This document shows positions 1 to 7,241 of a DNA stretch of 64,000 bases, one piece after another; the first letter of the stretch is position 1, and every line of letters begins with the position of its first letter. Source of the DNA: Rhodopirellula sp. P2. Lineage in GTDB: Bacteria; Planctomycetota; Planctomycetia; Pirellulales; Pirellulaceae. The notes below the pieces were generated by a model. It searched no databases. It was not told the DNA's origin and worked only from the letters and a program-made list of their open reading frames with translations. The stretch lies in the NCBI RefSeq assembly GCF_028768465.1, contig NZ_CP118225.1, positions 4,941,001-5,005,000 on the forward strand, written 5' to 3'. A program made the position numbers and the translations under genes.

Positions 1-194
1 CATGTTCCATCAGCTTCGCTGACTCGAACTCTGCGGCGGGAACGTGATGGATGACGGCAGTGGCGGTCTTGAAATAGCACGCTCATGGGAAAGAGCGTCT
101 TCGCCAAGGTTTGATTAAAACGGTTGTAGGACTTGCGCTTTTGGATTTCGCAAGCACTGTGGAATGCTTCCGCACACCGAACCCTCGGAGTGCG

Positions 195-1148
195 ATGCTT
201 CCATCCTGCTTTGAGACAAGTGCAATGGCTCCCTCCGAAGAACATTCTTGCAAGCTGACTCGCCGAATGGCTGAGGACATGCTCATCCGAAACATGGCCC
301 CCGCGACCATCAAGGCTTACACCTATCACGCCAGAAGGTTTGCCGGCTTCATCGGTAAATCGCTCGGCGAAGCAACCGTCGAAGACGTTAGAACCTTCCA
401 ACTTTACCTGATCCAAGAGAAGAAGGTCGCCTATAGCTCATTCAACCAAGCGGTTTGCGCGCTACGGTTTCTGTACACGCACACCATCCGGGTCCCTTGG
501 CCCGTCACGATGGTTCCCTTCGGGAAACGGCCCAAGACCTTGCCGATCGTGCTCAGCCGCCACGAAATCGACAAGCTGCTTCAATGCACACCCAACCTGA
601 AACACCGAACCTTCCTGATGACGCTCTACTCGGCGGGACTCCGGTTCTCCGAAGCGGCCCATCTGAGGATCGCCGACCTCGATTCGGATCGGATGATGAT
701 TCACATCCGACACGCCAAGGGAGCCAAGGATCGACTGGTGCCGCTCTCACCCAGACTCTTGAAAGAGCTGAGGATTTACTGGAGCAAGTACAGGCCGACC
801 GACCTGCTGTTCCCCGGCAACTCAGCGACCAAGACCTACGCCGACACGTCGATTCAAAAAGCCATGAAGCGGTCTGCCGAGAAAGCGGGAATCAAGAAAC
901 GGGTGTATCCGCATGTGCTCAGGCACTCTTACGCGACCGGACTGCTCGAAGCGGGCGTGGACTTGCTGACGATCAGCAAGTTACTCGGGCACGCGAGTTT
1001 CGTCACCACGATGATCTATCTGCACTGCCGGCGGGAGCACCTTTCCAGCGTCCCCAGTCCACTGGATTGGTTACCGGTGAAGCAACTGCCGACGTATCAG
1101 CCGCCCCAAGAGAACAGCGGGATCTCGGAGACCAACAGCCCAAGCTAA
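195..1148 (+). CDS. Tyrosine recombinase (XerC/D-like) of the IS91-type element
   Basis: The protein has an N-terminal SAM-like DNA-binding region (about residues 15-105) and a catalytic domain with the tyrosine recombinase residues in order: R in GLRFSEAAHL, K in the AKGAKDR turn, HVLRHS, LGH and the final Y in MIYLH. Recombinases of this type are often found next to IS91-family transposases, where their role is not settled. It lacks the extra segment between the second and third motifs that marks integron integrases (IntI), so it should not be taken as the integrase of the neighbouring cassette array. The start is a choice: ATG 195 has CGGAG upstream, ATG 225 is also possible, and the frame is open back to TTG 111. 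The 3' end overlaps the transposase reading frame. Confidence 0.85.
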   Translation: MLPSCFETSAMAPSEEHSCKLTRRMAEDMLIRNMAPATIKAYTYHARRFAGFIGKSLGEATVEDVRTFQLYLIQEKKVAYSSFNQAVCALRFLYTHTIRVPWPVTMVPFGKRPKTLPIVLSRHEIDKLLQCTPNLKHRTFLMTLYSAGLRFSEAAHLRIADLDSDRMMIHIRHAKGAKDRLVPLSPRLLKELRIYWSKYRPTDLLFPGNSATKTYADTSIQKAMKRSAEKAGIKKRVYPHVLRHSYATGLLEAGVDLLTISKLLGHASFVTTMIYLHCRREHLSSVPSPLDWLPVKQLPTYQPPQENSGISETNSPS

Positions 1149-2575
1149 GTCTTGCAGAAATTCTGCGGCTGGGTGCTGCCGGCGCGGTCGACGATTCGAC
1201 GTGCCCTCAAGTCCAAAGCGTGTTGGCGAAGATCTCTTTGTGCCGCACACACGTGATGGGAGGACGCAAGTTCCAGTGTCGCGATTGTGACGAGGTCACG
1301 TCGCTTTACAACTCGTGCGGCGACCGGCATTGCCCGACCTGTAGCGGTGGCAAGCGAGTGGACTTCAACGACAAAGCAACCAAGCTGATCCTGCCCGGCG
1401 TGAATTACTACCAAGTCGTGTTCACTTTGCCAAGCGAGTTGTCTGAGTTGGCGTTGGCGAATCGAGAAGAGATGGCAGACCTGCTGGTTGGTTCGGCTTG
1501 GAAGAGTCTTTCAACACAGCTCAAAGCGGAGCAAGACTACGATCCGGCGGCCATCTCGGTGCTGCATACCTGGAATCAAAAACTGGAAGCTCACTGGCAC
1601 GTGCACTTGTTGGTTCCCGGCGAAGGGCCCCGTCTCAACCATCGTAAAGGGCTCAGTGGTGCAGGTTGGAAGCAAGCGACGGCGCCGCCGGATGCCAAAA
1701 ACTCCGATGGCTTTCACTTGGTTCGTGCTGCCGCACTTCGCGAGACCTACAGAACCAGAGCGATCGCGAAACTTCGACGACTTCGCCGGGCAGGCAAGCT
1801 GAAGCTGGGCGGCAAGTTTGAACATCTCCAAGAAGACGAGCACTGGGATGCATTCATCGAGAAGCTGGAATCGAAAAACTGGGTGGCCTTCATCCAGCCG
1901 CCTCCGGCCGCCACGAGCAGTGCCACTCAAGTGGTCAACTACCTGACGCGTTACCTGACCGGCGGTCCGATCAGCGACCACCGAATCACTTCGGCCAATG
2001 GTAGGGAAGTGACGTTCCTGGCCCGAGAAGGAGTGAAAGCTGGCGGGGATCGCCGGCAAGTTCCGATCACCCTGAAGACGAGCGACTTCGTTCGTCGCTG
2101 GTGTCTTCACATCCAGCCGGACCAGTTGACCAAGACACGCTACTTCGGTGGCTGGTCCAACAACCGGCAAGCGACCTATTCGGCTCGATGCCAGGAGTTG
2201 CTCGAGTCACTTGGACGCGATGTGTCAACGGTCGACGAAGCGACGTGCGAAGAGGAGCATCCCGACTTGCTGTGCGAGCACTGCGGCAGTGACCGATTGG
2301 AGCTGGTCGCTCAGACGGCGAAGCCATCTTGGAAAGAACTGATGTGGCGAGAGAGCGACAGTTGCCCGTGGTGGTATGCCGACCTGCAACGCGAATCGCA
2401 TCGGAAGTTCTGGGCGGAGTCCTATGGGGAGGGATTTTACGATTGGTACAGGGAAACTCAGGTAGAAAGTGCAAAGGGAATCTTGGCGGAACCAACTCGC
2501 CGGATTCAGCTACCGCTGCCAGGATTTTCGCCAGTTCGAGACCATCATGAGTCGTATCTGATAGACTCGTTCTAG
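1067..2575 (+). CDS. IS91-family transposase (Y2/HUH type)
   Basis: The N-terminal part carries the family's zinc ribbon (C-R-D-C about 15 residues before CGDRHCPTC). The central part has HWHVHLLVPG, the HUH metal-binding motif of rolling-circle transposases. Downstream, VVNYLTRYLTGGP gives a YLTRY context for the catalytic tyrosines. The C-terminus has a second C-x2-C pair (CEHCG). The reaction expected from the family is single-strand nicking and rolling-circle transposition. The frame is open far upstream into the recombinase gene. The conserved N-terminus (SLAEILRLG) lies near 1150, so translation must start before the ATG at 1256. TTG 1067 is my best guess and implies translational overlap with the recombinase. 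The gene looks intact. Confidence 0.88.
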   Translation: MVTGEATADVSAAPREQRDLGDQQPKLSLAEILRLGAAGAVDDSTCPQVQSVLAKISLCRTHVMGGRKFQCRDCDEVTSLYNSCGDRHCPTCSGGKRVDFNDKATKLILPGVNYYQVVFTLPSELSELALANREEMADLLVGSAWKSLSTQLKAEQDYDPAAISVLHTWNQKLEAHWHVHLLVPGEGPRLNHRKGLSGAGWKQATAPPDAKNSDGFHLVRAAALRETYRTRAIAKLRRLRRAGKLKLGGKFEHLQEDEHWDAFIEKLESKNWVAFIQPPPAATSSATQVVNYLTRYLTGGPISDHRITSANGREVTFLAREGVKAGGDRRQVPITLKTSDFVRRWCLHIQPDQLTKTRYFGGWSNNRQATYSARCQELLESLGRDVSTVDEATCEEEHPDLLCEHCGSDRLELVAQTAKPSWKELMWRESDSCPWWYADLQRESHRKFWAESYGEGFYDWYRETQVESAKGILAEPTRRIQLPLPGFSPVRDHHESYLIDSF

Positions 2576-2628
2576 CGACCGGGAGCCTCCCGATCGCTCG
2601 GTTGCCCGCTACCCAGTGCGGCGACAAA
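2575..2628 (+). other. IS91-type right end with hairpin (ori-like end)
   Basis: The stop codon of the transposase runs directly into an imperfect stem-loop (2575-2585 with 2587-2597), followed by a segment ending CAGTGCGGCGACAAA. The same segment closes the decayed copy at 8355. The stem differs between the two copies (GCGACCGGGAG here, GCGAATCAG there) while pairing is kept in both, which argues that the fold matters. Confidence 0.7.
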
Positions 2629-2728
2629 GTTCAACGCACGATCTATCCGCAAGACAGGCGACCAAGCTCTACCGCAACGTGGAGCTTTTTCAACGCCTGC
2701 CCAGCGGATAGATCGCAATTCGTTACCC
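2629..2728 (+). other. attC0
   Basis: The left box is GTTCAAC at 2629-2635 and the right box GTTACCC at 2722-2728. A perfect 12-bp stem (CGATCTATCCGC with GCGGATAGATCG) joins them. The right box matches the tail box of its cassette at 3087. The usual extrahelical G and A are not visible, so this is a different subtype from attC1-8. The IS91-type right end abuts the left box. Confidence 0.75.
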
Positions 2729-2822
2729 GACTGAAGATGCACATCGCAGGCTTTACGAAGATCAAGTTTCCGCGGCTTCAAAGGACGATCTCATTTCCCG
2801 GGCACTCCTAACGACCGCTGCT

Positions 2823-3092
2823 GTGATCTTGCTTGCGATGATAGCAATCCAACTATTGCGTCTGACCGGTCCCGGAACATTCCACGCTGACTTTTACTAC
2901 ATCCCGCTCAGGGAATTCGTCGATCCCGACCAACACGACGCAATGGAACAGCTCGTCATCGCTAAATACGACGCCGCTAGCAGCACATCTGCTAACCTGT
3001 GGCTGCTTGGGCTGGTGCCCGTTCTGATCTGCGTTGTGCTTGCTCGACACTGGATGCCTTTGCAAACAACCGAAAGCCAAAGCGACGGGTAA
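2823..3092 (+). CDS. Cassette 0: small membrane protein of unknown function
   Basis: I do not recognise the family. The 89-residue product has a hydrophobic segment at the N-terminus (about residues 1-16), a polar loop of about 45 residues with several acidic residues, a second membrane segment (LGLVPVLICVVLA) and a short tail. The start is uncertain: GTG 2823 is the first standard start in frame, but the frame is open back to 2712, and those codons read like protein (acidic stretch, then ISRALLTTAAV). A start may therefore have been lost or may be non-standard. The TAA stop lies inside the left box of attC1, which is typical of cassette genes. Confidence 0.5.
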   Translation: MILLAMIAIQLLRLTGPGTFHADFYYIPLREFVDPDQHDAMEQLVIAKYDAASSTSANLWLLGLVPVLICVVLARHWMPLQTTESQSDG

Positions 3093-3178
3093 CCATCGCG
3101 TGAACCGGAGAACGCGAGCTGAGCGAATTGGCCGTTAGAAACTTTCCCTCGCGTTCCCGGTTACGCGTGACGTTCGTC
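3087..3178 (+). other. attC1
   Basis: Boxes are GGGTAAC (3087-3093) and GTTCGTC (3172-3178). The arms CGCGT(g)AACCGG(a)GAACGCGAG and CTCGCGTTCCCGGTTACGCG pair over 20 bp once the unpaired g and a are left out. Confidence 0.92.
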
Positions 3179-3249
3179 GATGAAGTGAACCATTTCACTT
3201 GGCTACCGTCTAAGTTTGAAACAGCCGCAATTTTGGAAGACGGAACCAC

Positions 3250-4038
3250 ATGCCGCAGCTCACATCACAATCGGACGTTCGCGGAGCTCGAAATCTACGA
3301 TTCTGCTATCTCTGCGGATCAGAATTACAAAGTCGCAAGGACCGCCACCCAGACCATGTCCCTCCCAAGGCTATCTTCGCAATCGAAGACCGTGACTTTC
3401 CACTGAAGGTTGCTTCTTGCTTTAGATGCAACAATAGCTGTTCACCAACTGACGAAGTGATTGGCCAACTTGTTGCCGTATCTCACGGGCAATTTCCGGA
3501 TGATGACAATGTTGCAATCAACTTTCAGCAGTACGACGTCAACGGACTTGAGACTCCGTTTCTAGCGACAATTGGTACGAACATCGAATATCAGATCAAG
3601 CGATGGACCCGAGGTTTCCATGCCGCTCTTTATGCTGAGTTTCTGCCTGACGATACTCCAACCGCAGTGCATCCTCCTTTTCCACACGGACAGCGAACCG
3701 ATGATGGTTTCACCATCAAAGAGGTTCTCGACCAACAATACCTGTTCGTCGATTTGATCAAGAAGAACCGAGCTGCGGGATGCATCGATCAGATTGTGAG
3801 CAACAATGGCAAGATGCGATATGAATGTGTATGGATTCAGATGGATCACGGCCCCTGGTGTAGTGTATTCGCGCTGCAGCTCTACGATTGGGTTAAATTA
3901 GCCGATACAAACTTCACAAGACGCGGGTGCACGGGTTGGTATCATCCACAATCTGGATTGCCTGAGCGTGCAACCACTGGAACGAACCTTGAGTTCGCGT
4001 TTTCAAATGAAGACCTGCTCGACGCTTTTGGGCCATGA
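3250..4038 (+). CDS. Cassette 1: HNH-endonuclease-like protein
   Basis: The N-terminal 70 residues carry a pattern typical of HNH/zinc-finger nuclease folds: CYLCG, then DHVPPKAIF with the DH pair and a Pro, then CFRCNNSCS with a second C-x2-C followed by Asn. The remaining 190 residues match nothing I know. They contain several acidic and aromatic residues and the short motif WIQMDHGPWC. No signal peptide or membrane segment is visible, so a cytoplasmic protein is likely. The ATG at 3250 is preceded by GGAAGACGGAA, an acceptable ribosome binding site, and lies 70 bases after the cassette head. Known HNH proteins of this layout cut DNA or RNA; cleavage here is inferred. It is the largest cassette gene in the array. 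Confidence 0.75.
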   Translation: MPQLTSQSDVRGARNLRFCYLCGSELQSRKDRHPDHVPPKAIFAIEDRDFPLKVASCFRCNNSCSPTDEVIGQLVAVSHGQFPDDDNVAINFQQYDVNGLETPFLATIGTNIEYQIKRWTRGFHAALYAEFLPDDTPTAVHPPFPHGQRTDDGFTIKEVLDQQYLFVDLIKKNRAAGCIDQIVSNNGKMRYECVWIQMDHGPWCSVFALQLYDWVKLADTNFTRRGCTGWYHPQSGLPERATTGTNLEFAFSNEDLLDAFGP

Positions 4039-4045
4039 CAGGCAC

Positions 4046-4144
4046 GACGAACCATGCGTTGGACCGAAGCACCGCATGACGCGTTTACAAATGGAATCCA
4101 CATTGGCGGTGCTCGGTCAACGCCGCCGTTATTCGATTGACTCA
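4046..4144 (+). other. attC2
   Basis: Boxes are GACGAAC (4046-4052) and GTTATTC (4138-4144). The left box complements the head of cassette 1. The arms pair over 18 bp (GCGTTGACCGAGCACCGC) with an unpaired G and A in the left arm. Confidence 0.93.
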
Positions 4145-4164
4145 TGCTCGTATCGGCGTACGAA

Positions 4165-4449
4165 TCACTGCGACATGTGGGGCTCGATCCAATGCTCGTT
4201 CAGCATTCGATTCAGGTCGCGAGCAGCGTAGATTCCGTGCTCGCTTGCCGGTTCGAATTGTGCCCCAGGTTGCGGCTCGATCATCCGCGCAACTTGCCGC
4301 GCCAACGTCGCAAACCTGATACGATGAATTCCGAACCACGCAATTGTTTCGACGTCTTCCAGGATCGTGGTGCGCTCGCTCCTGCACCGGTCACGCGTGA
4401 ACGAATAACCATTGCGTGCACACTGAGCGGTGGTGGAGACCAACCTCAC
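4165..4449 (-). CDS. Cassette 2: possible reverse-oriented gene, unknown function
   Basis: This cassette has no convincing forward gene. The minus-strand frame has the better codon pattern, with GC-rich third positions. It reads as a soluble protein with a segment QVARMIEPQPGAQFEP and a helical stretch ending in HWIEPHMSQ. The only ATG in frame lies inside attC3, and no good internal start is visible, so the 5' end is unsure. A competing forward frame (ATG 4144 to 4482) starts next to the cassette head but runs through most of attC3 and is rich in Arg and Pro. I prefer the reverse frame, weakly. Reverse cassette genes are known but uncommon. Confidence 0.35.
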   Translation of the reverse strand: MRLVSTTAQCARNGYSFTRDRCRSERTTILEDVETIAWFGIHRIRFATLARQVARMIEPQPGAQFEPASEHGIYAARDLNRMLNEHWIEPHMSQ

Positions 4450-4497
4450 TTTCCAATCACACTGACCGCCACCGCCAGGTGACGCTCACCGTTCCCC
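4403..4497 (+). other. attC3
   Basis: Boxes are GAATAAC (4403-4409) and GTTCCCC (4491-4497). The left box complements the head of cassette 2. The stem contains GCGGTGG paired with CCACCGC and the unpaired g and a of the series; the interval between them is one base longer than in the others. Confidence 0.9.
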
Positions 4498-4506
4498 GAC
4501 TGAAGA

Positions 4507-5112
4507 ATGATGCTCTTTCTGCGAATCCTCGCCGTTGCCGCTGTGGTCTGCATTCGCCCTTGCGATGGAGACGATACATCCGTCCCTCGGTACGAAGCGC
4601 TCGCCCTGGTCGTTCAGGCCGCGCACACGACAGATCTTCCTGCAATTGACCGTGTTGAGGTTTTTGCATTGTCGTTTGCAGAGGAAGACGGCGATGCCCC
4701 TCCCGAGTCCGAAGTGTTTCTCGTGCGTCCCGCACCACCAGATGCACTCAATGATTCCGTGGCTCTTGCTTCTTCAGAGATCGCGGTACGCTCGCATGCC
4801 TCACGATCCCTCGTCGGCGTAGACGCCAAGCGGATTGCTGATGATTGGCGGTCGCTGACCTTTGAACCAAACGGTGCATTCTGTCATGTCCCGACGTACG
4901 GACTTCGGTTCTTTCGTGACGACAAGCTCATGTTTAGCGTCTCAGTCTGTTGGAAATGTCACAATTTCTACATACCCGCGATAGATTCACAAACTGGTCG
5001 GCCGTCCGTTATGCTGTACGGGTTCGACGACAATGCCGCTGCCAAGAAACTACTAAACGATCTTCGGCGATTGGTCCCGCACCCGAATATTCGACTTCCT
5101 CGCCTTCGATGA
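4507..5112 (+). CDS. Cassette 3: secreted protein of unknown function
   Basis: The product has a short signal peptide (MLFLRILAVAAVVCI) and a mature domain of about 180 residues. It contains RYEALALVVQAAH, EVFALSFAEEDGD, a WRSLTF segment, and late in the chain SVSVCWKCHNFYI. The C-W-K-C-H string fits a c-type haem motif on paper, but there is one copy and no other haem-protein feature. I read it as a structural or metal-binding cysteine pair. The gene sits between attC3 and attC4, with its stop 14 bases before the attC4 box. ATG 4507 is followed at once by ATG 4510; either may be used, with GAAGAA upstream. Confidence 0.75.
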   Translation: MMLFLRILAVAAVVCIRPCDGDDTSVPRYEALALVVQAAHTTDLPAIDRVEVFALSFAEEDGDAPPESEVFLVRPAPPDALNDSVALASSEIAVRSHASRSLVGVDAKRIADDWRSLTFEPNGAFCHVPTYGLRFFRDDKLMFSVSVCWKCHNFYIPAIDSQTGRPSVMLYGFDDNAAAKKLLNDLRRLVPHPNIRLPRLR

Positions 5113-5126
5113 GTGGTCCAGTAAGC

Positions 5127-5216
5127 GGGGAACCAGACGATGCACGTGAGCCGCCGAGCTGAGTTAATTGAAGTGGTGAGTCGTTCGCGGCGGCCACGTG
5201 ATCGTTACCGTTCGTC
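5127..5216 (+). other. attC4
   Basis: Boxes are GGGGAAC (5127-5133) and GTTCGTC (5210-5216). The left box complements the head of cassette 3. The left arm GAT(g)CACGTG(a)GCCGCCG pairs with CGGCGGCCACGTGATC. Confidence 0.93.
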
Positions 5217-5232
5217 GAGGTGGCAGCACACG

Positions 5233-5811
5233 ATGATTCGCTTTTCGCTCCTCTCATTGACGTTCGCGATCCTGATCGGTTGTGACGACTCACGTAGCTC
5301 GCGACTGGTCCAATCGCTGCCCCAAATGCATGCAGCAAATATCACATCTGAGCTAAAAGATCGTGACTCGATCATGTTCCAGTCGTGGGCGGGGCTCCAT
5401 CAGGGTTTCGACTCCGACACACACGTCACGCTATACAAAGGCGGAAAGGCCGATATCACGTACAGTGGATATGGTGTCCAGCAGGTTGTGGGTACGTGGG
5501 GCCTGAACGGCGACGAAATTGTGCTCGATGCGCCGATCTCAACTCTTGGTGAAATGCCCGGCGCTGCCGATTGGCCTCCGATGCAGCTCTTTCAGGGCGG
5601 TGGTAGACTATTTTTGTCGCCAACTCGGAAGACCGACGCGTTACGTTATGGAGACGATGACGCTTGGCCGCTGGGTGAGCTTTATTCAACAGTAAATGAC
5701 GCGACGAACCATGCGATGCAACGGAGCCGGGCTTGCATGGTTTCACGAATTGAAAATCAACTCTCCCGGCCCGCTGATCGCGGACGTTATTGCGACGAAT
5801 TGGTAGACTGA
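5233..5811 (+). CDS. Cassette 4: lipoprotein of unknown function reading through its attC
   Basis: The start at ATG 5233 gives a clear lipoprotein signal (RFSLLSLTFAILIGC, with LIGC as lipobox), so the mature protein should be anchored at a membrane surface. The body of about 150 residues has a beta-rich look, with segments DTHVTLYKGGKADITYSG, VVGTWGLNGDEIVLDAP and GGGRLFLSPT. This could be a small lipocalin-like or META-like barrel, but I cannot assign a family. The last 36 codons are encoded by attC5 and the stop lies 19 bases inside the next cassette. The tail would change if the next cassette were exchanged. The open frame upstream of 5233 runs into attC4 and is not used. Confidence 0.75.
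   Translation: MIRFSLLSLTFAILIGCDDSRSSRLVQSLPQMHAANITSELKDRDSIMFQSWAGLHQGFDSDTHVTLYKGGKADITYSGYGVQQVVGTWGLNGDEIVLDAPISTLGEMPGAADWPPMQLFQGGGRLFLSPTRKTDALRYGDDDAWPLGELYSTVNDATNHAMQRSRACMVSRIENQLSRPADRGRYCDELVD
5703..5792 (+). other. attC5
   Basis: Boxes are GACGAAC (5703-5709) and GTTATTG (5786-5792). The left arm GCGAT(g)CAACGG(a)GCCGGG pairs with CCCGGCCCGCTGATCGC with one mismatch. The cassette 4 reading frame crosses the whole site. Confidence 0.92.
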
Positions 5812-5889
5812 TCGACGACGCTTGAACCGCTTCGCACATGGATGCCTTGCATCGCGTCCTTTGGTTGATCGCGAATCGCTTGACGGAAC

Positions 5890-6237
5890 ATGCTGGTTGG
5901 AACGCGACGCTGCGCACCTGCACCCGAGTTGGCTCTCAAGCTTCTCTCGTTGGCTTCACGGTTGATTGGCAATCACCGGTCACCCATCATTGCATTCGCA
6001 ACGCCACTCGATCATTCCATCACAGGTCATCTTCTCGACTTGGTTGGCTTTGCATCGTTTCCAGCTTTGTTGTTTCGCCATCCGGCCTGTCGTACAATTT
6101 CACCTCATCTGACGGGGCCCGGCCATTCCGTCCCGCACGCAATAACCAATGCATGCTGCGGAGTGGCGGTGGAGACCAACAACAAGTGGAAGTCTCGTTT
6201 CCGCCACCACGCAGATGCTTCCCGTTCACCGAATTGA
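5890..6237 (+). CDS. Cassette 5: doubtful small ORF
   Basis: Cassette 5 (about 5787-6224) has no clear gene. This frame starts at an ATG just after an in-frame stop and gives a 115-residue product with a hydrophobic first half (ELALKLLSLASRLIG, HLLDLVGFASFPALLF) and a tail encoded by attC6. Codon choice is acceptable, but the ribosome binding site is poor. Another frame, from ATG 5838, crosses the whole attC6 and reads as Ser/Arg-rich non-protein. The cassette may be non-coding or may carry a decayed gene. Confidence 0.3.
   Translation: MLVGTRRCAPAPELALKLLSLASRLIGNHRSPIIAFATPLDHSITGHLLDLVGFASFPALLFRHPACRTISPHLTGPGHSVPHAITNACCGVAVETNNKWKSRFRHHADASRSPN
6140..6230 (+). other. attC6
   Basis: Boxes are CAATAAC (6140-6146) and GTTCACC (6224-6230). 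The left box, extended to CGCAATAAC, complements the nine-base head of cassette 5. The arms GCAT(g)CTGCGG-a-GTGGCGG and CCGCCACCACGCAGATGC pair with a small mismatch at the second unpaired position. Confidence 0.92.
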
Positions 6238-6238
6238 A

Positions 6239-6565
6239 ATGGATACTGACGACAAACAGTTGCTTCTTGCCGAATACCTCGCTGAGTTTCGCAATTGGAC
6301 CTACGACGTACTCGTGTTAGAAATCGATCGAACACGGAAGGCGCACGATTGCCTTAGGCACACGGAGGGCGTATTCGACGACGGCACTGAATACCAAATA
6401 GAATTCAACGTCTTCTGGGATGACAAACGGGGCGGCAACGTACGCGTCTGCGCCGACATAACCACCGCGCCGCAACGTCCGCTGCTCGGGTTCCTCCCGG
6501 TATACACGCCCGACGCGACGGACTCGTTCATCATGGCTCCCGATGGCACCTTTGTGGGGGAATGA
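6239..6565 (+). CDS. Cassette 6: small acidic soluble protein, unknown function
   Basis: The ATG lies nine bases after the attC6 right box. The 108-residue product is acidic, with no signal peptide or membrane segment. It reads as one compact alpha/beta domain: a helix (DDKQLLLAEYLAEFRNW), then strands VLVLEIDR, YQIEFNVFWDD, NVRVCADIT and LLGFLPVYTP, ending SFIMAPDGTFVGE. I do not recognise the family. The stop is 63 bases before attC7. The longer frame from 6149 lies inside attC6 and I reject it as the start. Confidence 0.75.
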   Translation: MDTDDKQLLLAEYLAEFRNWTYDVLVLEIDRTRKAHDCLRHTEGVFDDGTEYQIEFNVFWDDKRGGNVRVCADITTAPQRPLLGFLPVYTPDATDSFIMAPDGTFVGE

Positions 6566-6628
6566 TTCCGTTTACTGTGCGTTGTCATGCTAGAATCTGG
6601 TGTCTGCCGTGAGCCCCGCTACCCGGAC

Positions 6629-6718
6629 GGCGAACCATCCGATGCAACCGAGCGGCGAAGTTGGGCGTTTTGAAATGGATGATCAACCGTCGCCGCCGGC
6701 TGATCGGTAACGTTCCCC
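6629..6718 (+). other. attC7
   Basis: Boxes are GGCGAAC (6629-6635) and GTTCCCC (6712-6718). The left box matches the complement of the cassette 6 head (GTTCACC) except at one position. The arm CCGAT(g)CAACCG(a)GCGGCG pairs with CGCCGCCGGCTGATCGG. Confidence 0.92.
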
Positions 6719-6744
6719 GCCAGAAGATGCGCTAACAATTGGCG

Positions 6745-7131
6745 ATGTTCATCCGATTCGTAACCAACCAACTCGACGCTGACACCGAACAACCGCTGGG
6801 CATCTTTGGTGCTGCATACCGATTGCTCGACGATGAACGTATTCCCGATTATTCTCGCACCGAGATCCGCATGACGCTCGACTGGTTCAAGTCGAATCTT
6901 CCGATCCCAGATCGATTCGTTCGCTCTAGGAAGCCTCACCGGCAAGACGACGGGATCTGTTGGTTTAAAATGCAAGCCACCGAATGCATGCGACACATCC
7001 GCTACCTCGTAATGCTGGTCTCCGAGCATGAAATATCTGTTCGTGAATTGATTACGGATACGCCCGGCTATATGATCTACGAAGATGAGTCACAGGTTGT
7101 TGCTAGGCCATTCTCGTCGACGCCTCAGTAG
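6745..7131 (+). CDS. Cassette 7: small soluble protein, unknown function
   Basis: The 128-residue product begins MFIRFVTNQLDADTEQP and contains a helical segment YRLLDDERIPDYSRTEIRMTLDWF, a basic turn RSRKPHRQDDG, and a second helix ATECMRHIRYLVMLVSEHE followed by ELITDTPGYMIYEDESQVVA. No export signal is visible. I know of integron cassettes that encode proteins of this general layout, but I cannot name a domain family with confidence. The chosen ATG 6745 is two codons after an alternative TTG. The stop lies 18 bases before attC8. Confidence 0.75.
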   Translation: MFIRFVTNQLDADTEQPLGIFGAAYRLLDDERIPDYSRTEIRMTLDWFKSNLPIPDRFVRSRKPHRQDDGICWFKMQATECMRHIRYLVMLVSEHEISVRELITDTPGYMIYEDESQVVARPFSSTPQ

Positions 7132-7148
7132 TGGCAGCCATGAAAAGC

Positions 7149-7241
7149 GGGGAACCATAAAATGCACGGGAGAACGGGTGGTCCGTTTTCTCGTCTGCTT
7201 GCAGGTCGTCCGCCCGTCCCCCGTGAATTCTACCGTTATTG
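7149..7241 (+). other. attC8
   Basis: Boxes are GGGGAAC (7149-7155) and GTTATTG (7235-7241). The left box, with two further bases (GCGGGGAAC), is the exact complement of the cassette 7 head. The arm (g)CACGGG(a)GAACGGGTGG pairs with CCGCCCGTCCCCCGTG with one mismatch and one G-T pair. Confidence 0.92.

Larger units (their letters stand above)
111..2628 (+). mobile_element. IS91-family element with accessory tyrosine recombinase; right end defined, left end not
   Basis: A recombinase gene and an IS91-type transposase gene overlap and are followed by a short non-coding right end. That end has an imperfect hairpin at 2575-2597 (GCGACCGGGAG pairing with CTCCCGATCGC, loop of one base, one mismatch), then about 30 bases, then GTTC at 2629-2632. 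IS91-type elements are known to carry a hairpin at the replication-origin end and to insert next to GTTC or CTTG, so I place the right end at 2628. A second, decayed copy of the same right end at 8194-8355 supports this boundary: the stem bases differ but the stem is kept. I could not find the left end; it may lie before the window. The start given is only the first open reading position of the recombinase. Confidence 0.75.

Noticed and set aside
455-1066. N-terminal extension of the transposase frame to position 455
   Set aside because: The added residues are a shadow of the recombinase gene (Arg, Pro and Gln-rich) and match nothing in the IS91 family.
195-1148. Tyrosine recombinase as the integron integrase of the adjacent array
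   Set aside because: It lacks the IntI-specific insertion, it is fused in context to an IS91 transposase, and it lies in the same direction as the cassettes with an IS end between it and the first attC.
2602-2811. Short forward ORF across attC0
   Set aside because: It lies over the attC0 stem and the start of cassette 0 in a different frame from the membrane protein, with no coding signal.
4975-4990. c-type cytochrome reading of the CWKCH motif in the cassette 3 protein
   Set aside because: A single short motif near the C-terminus with no other haem-protein feature; chance or a metal/disulfide site is more likely.
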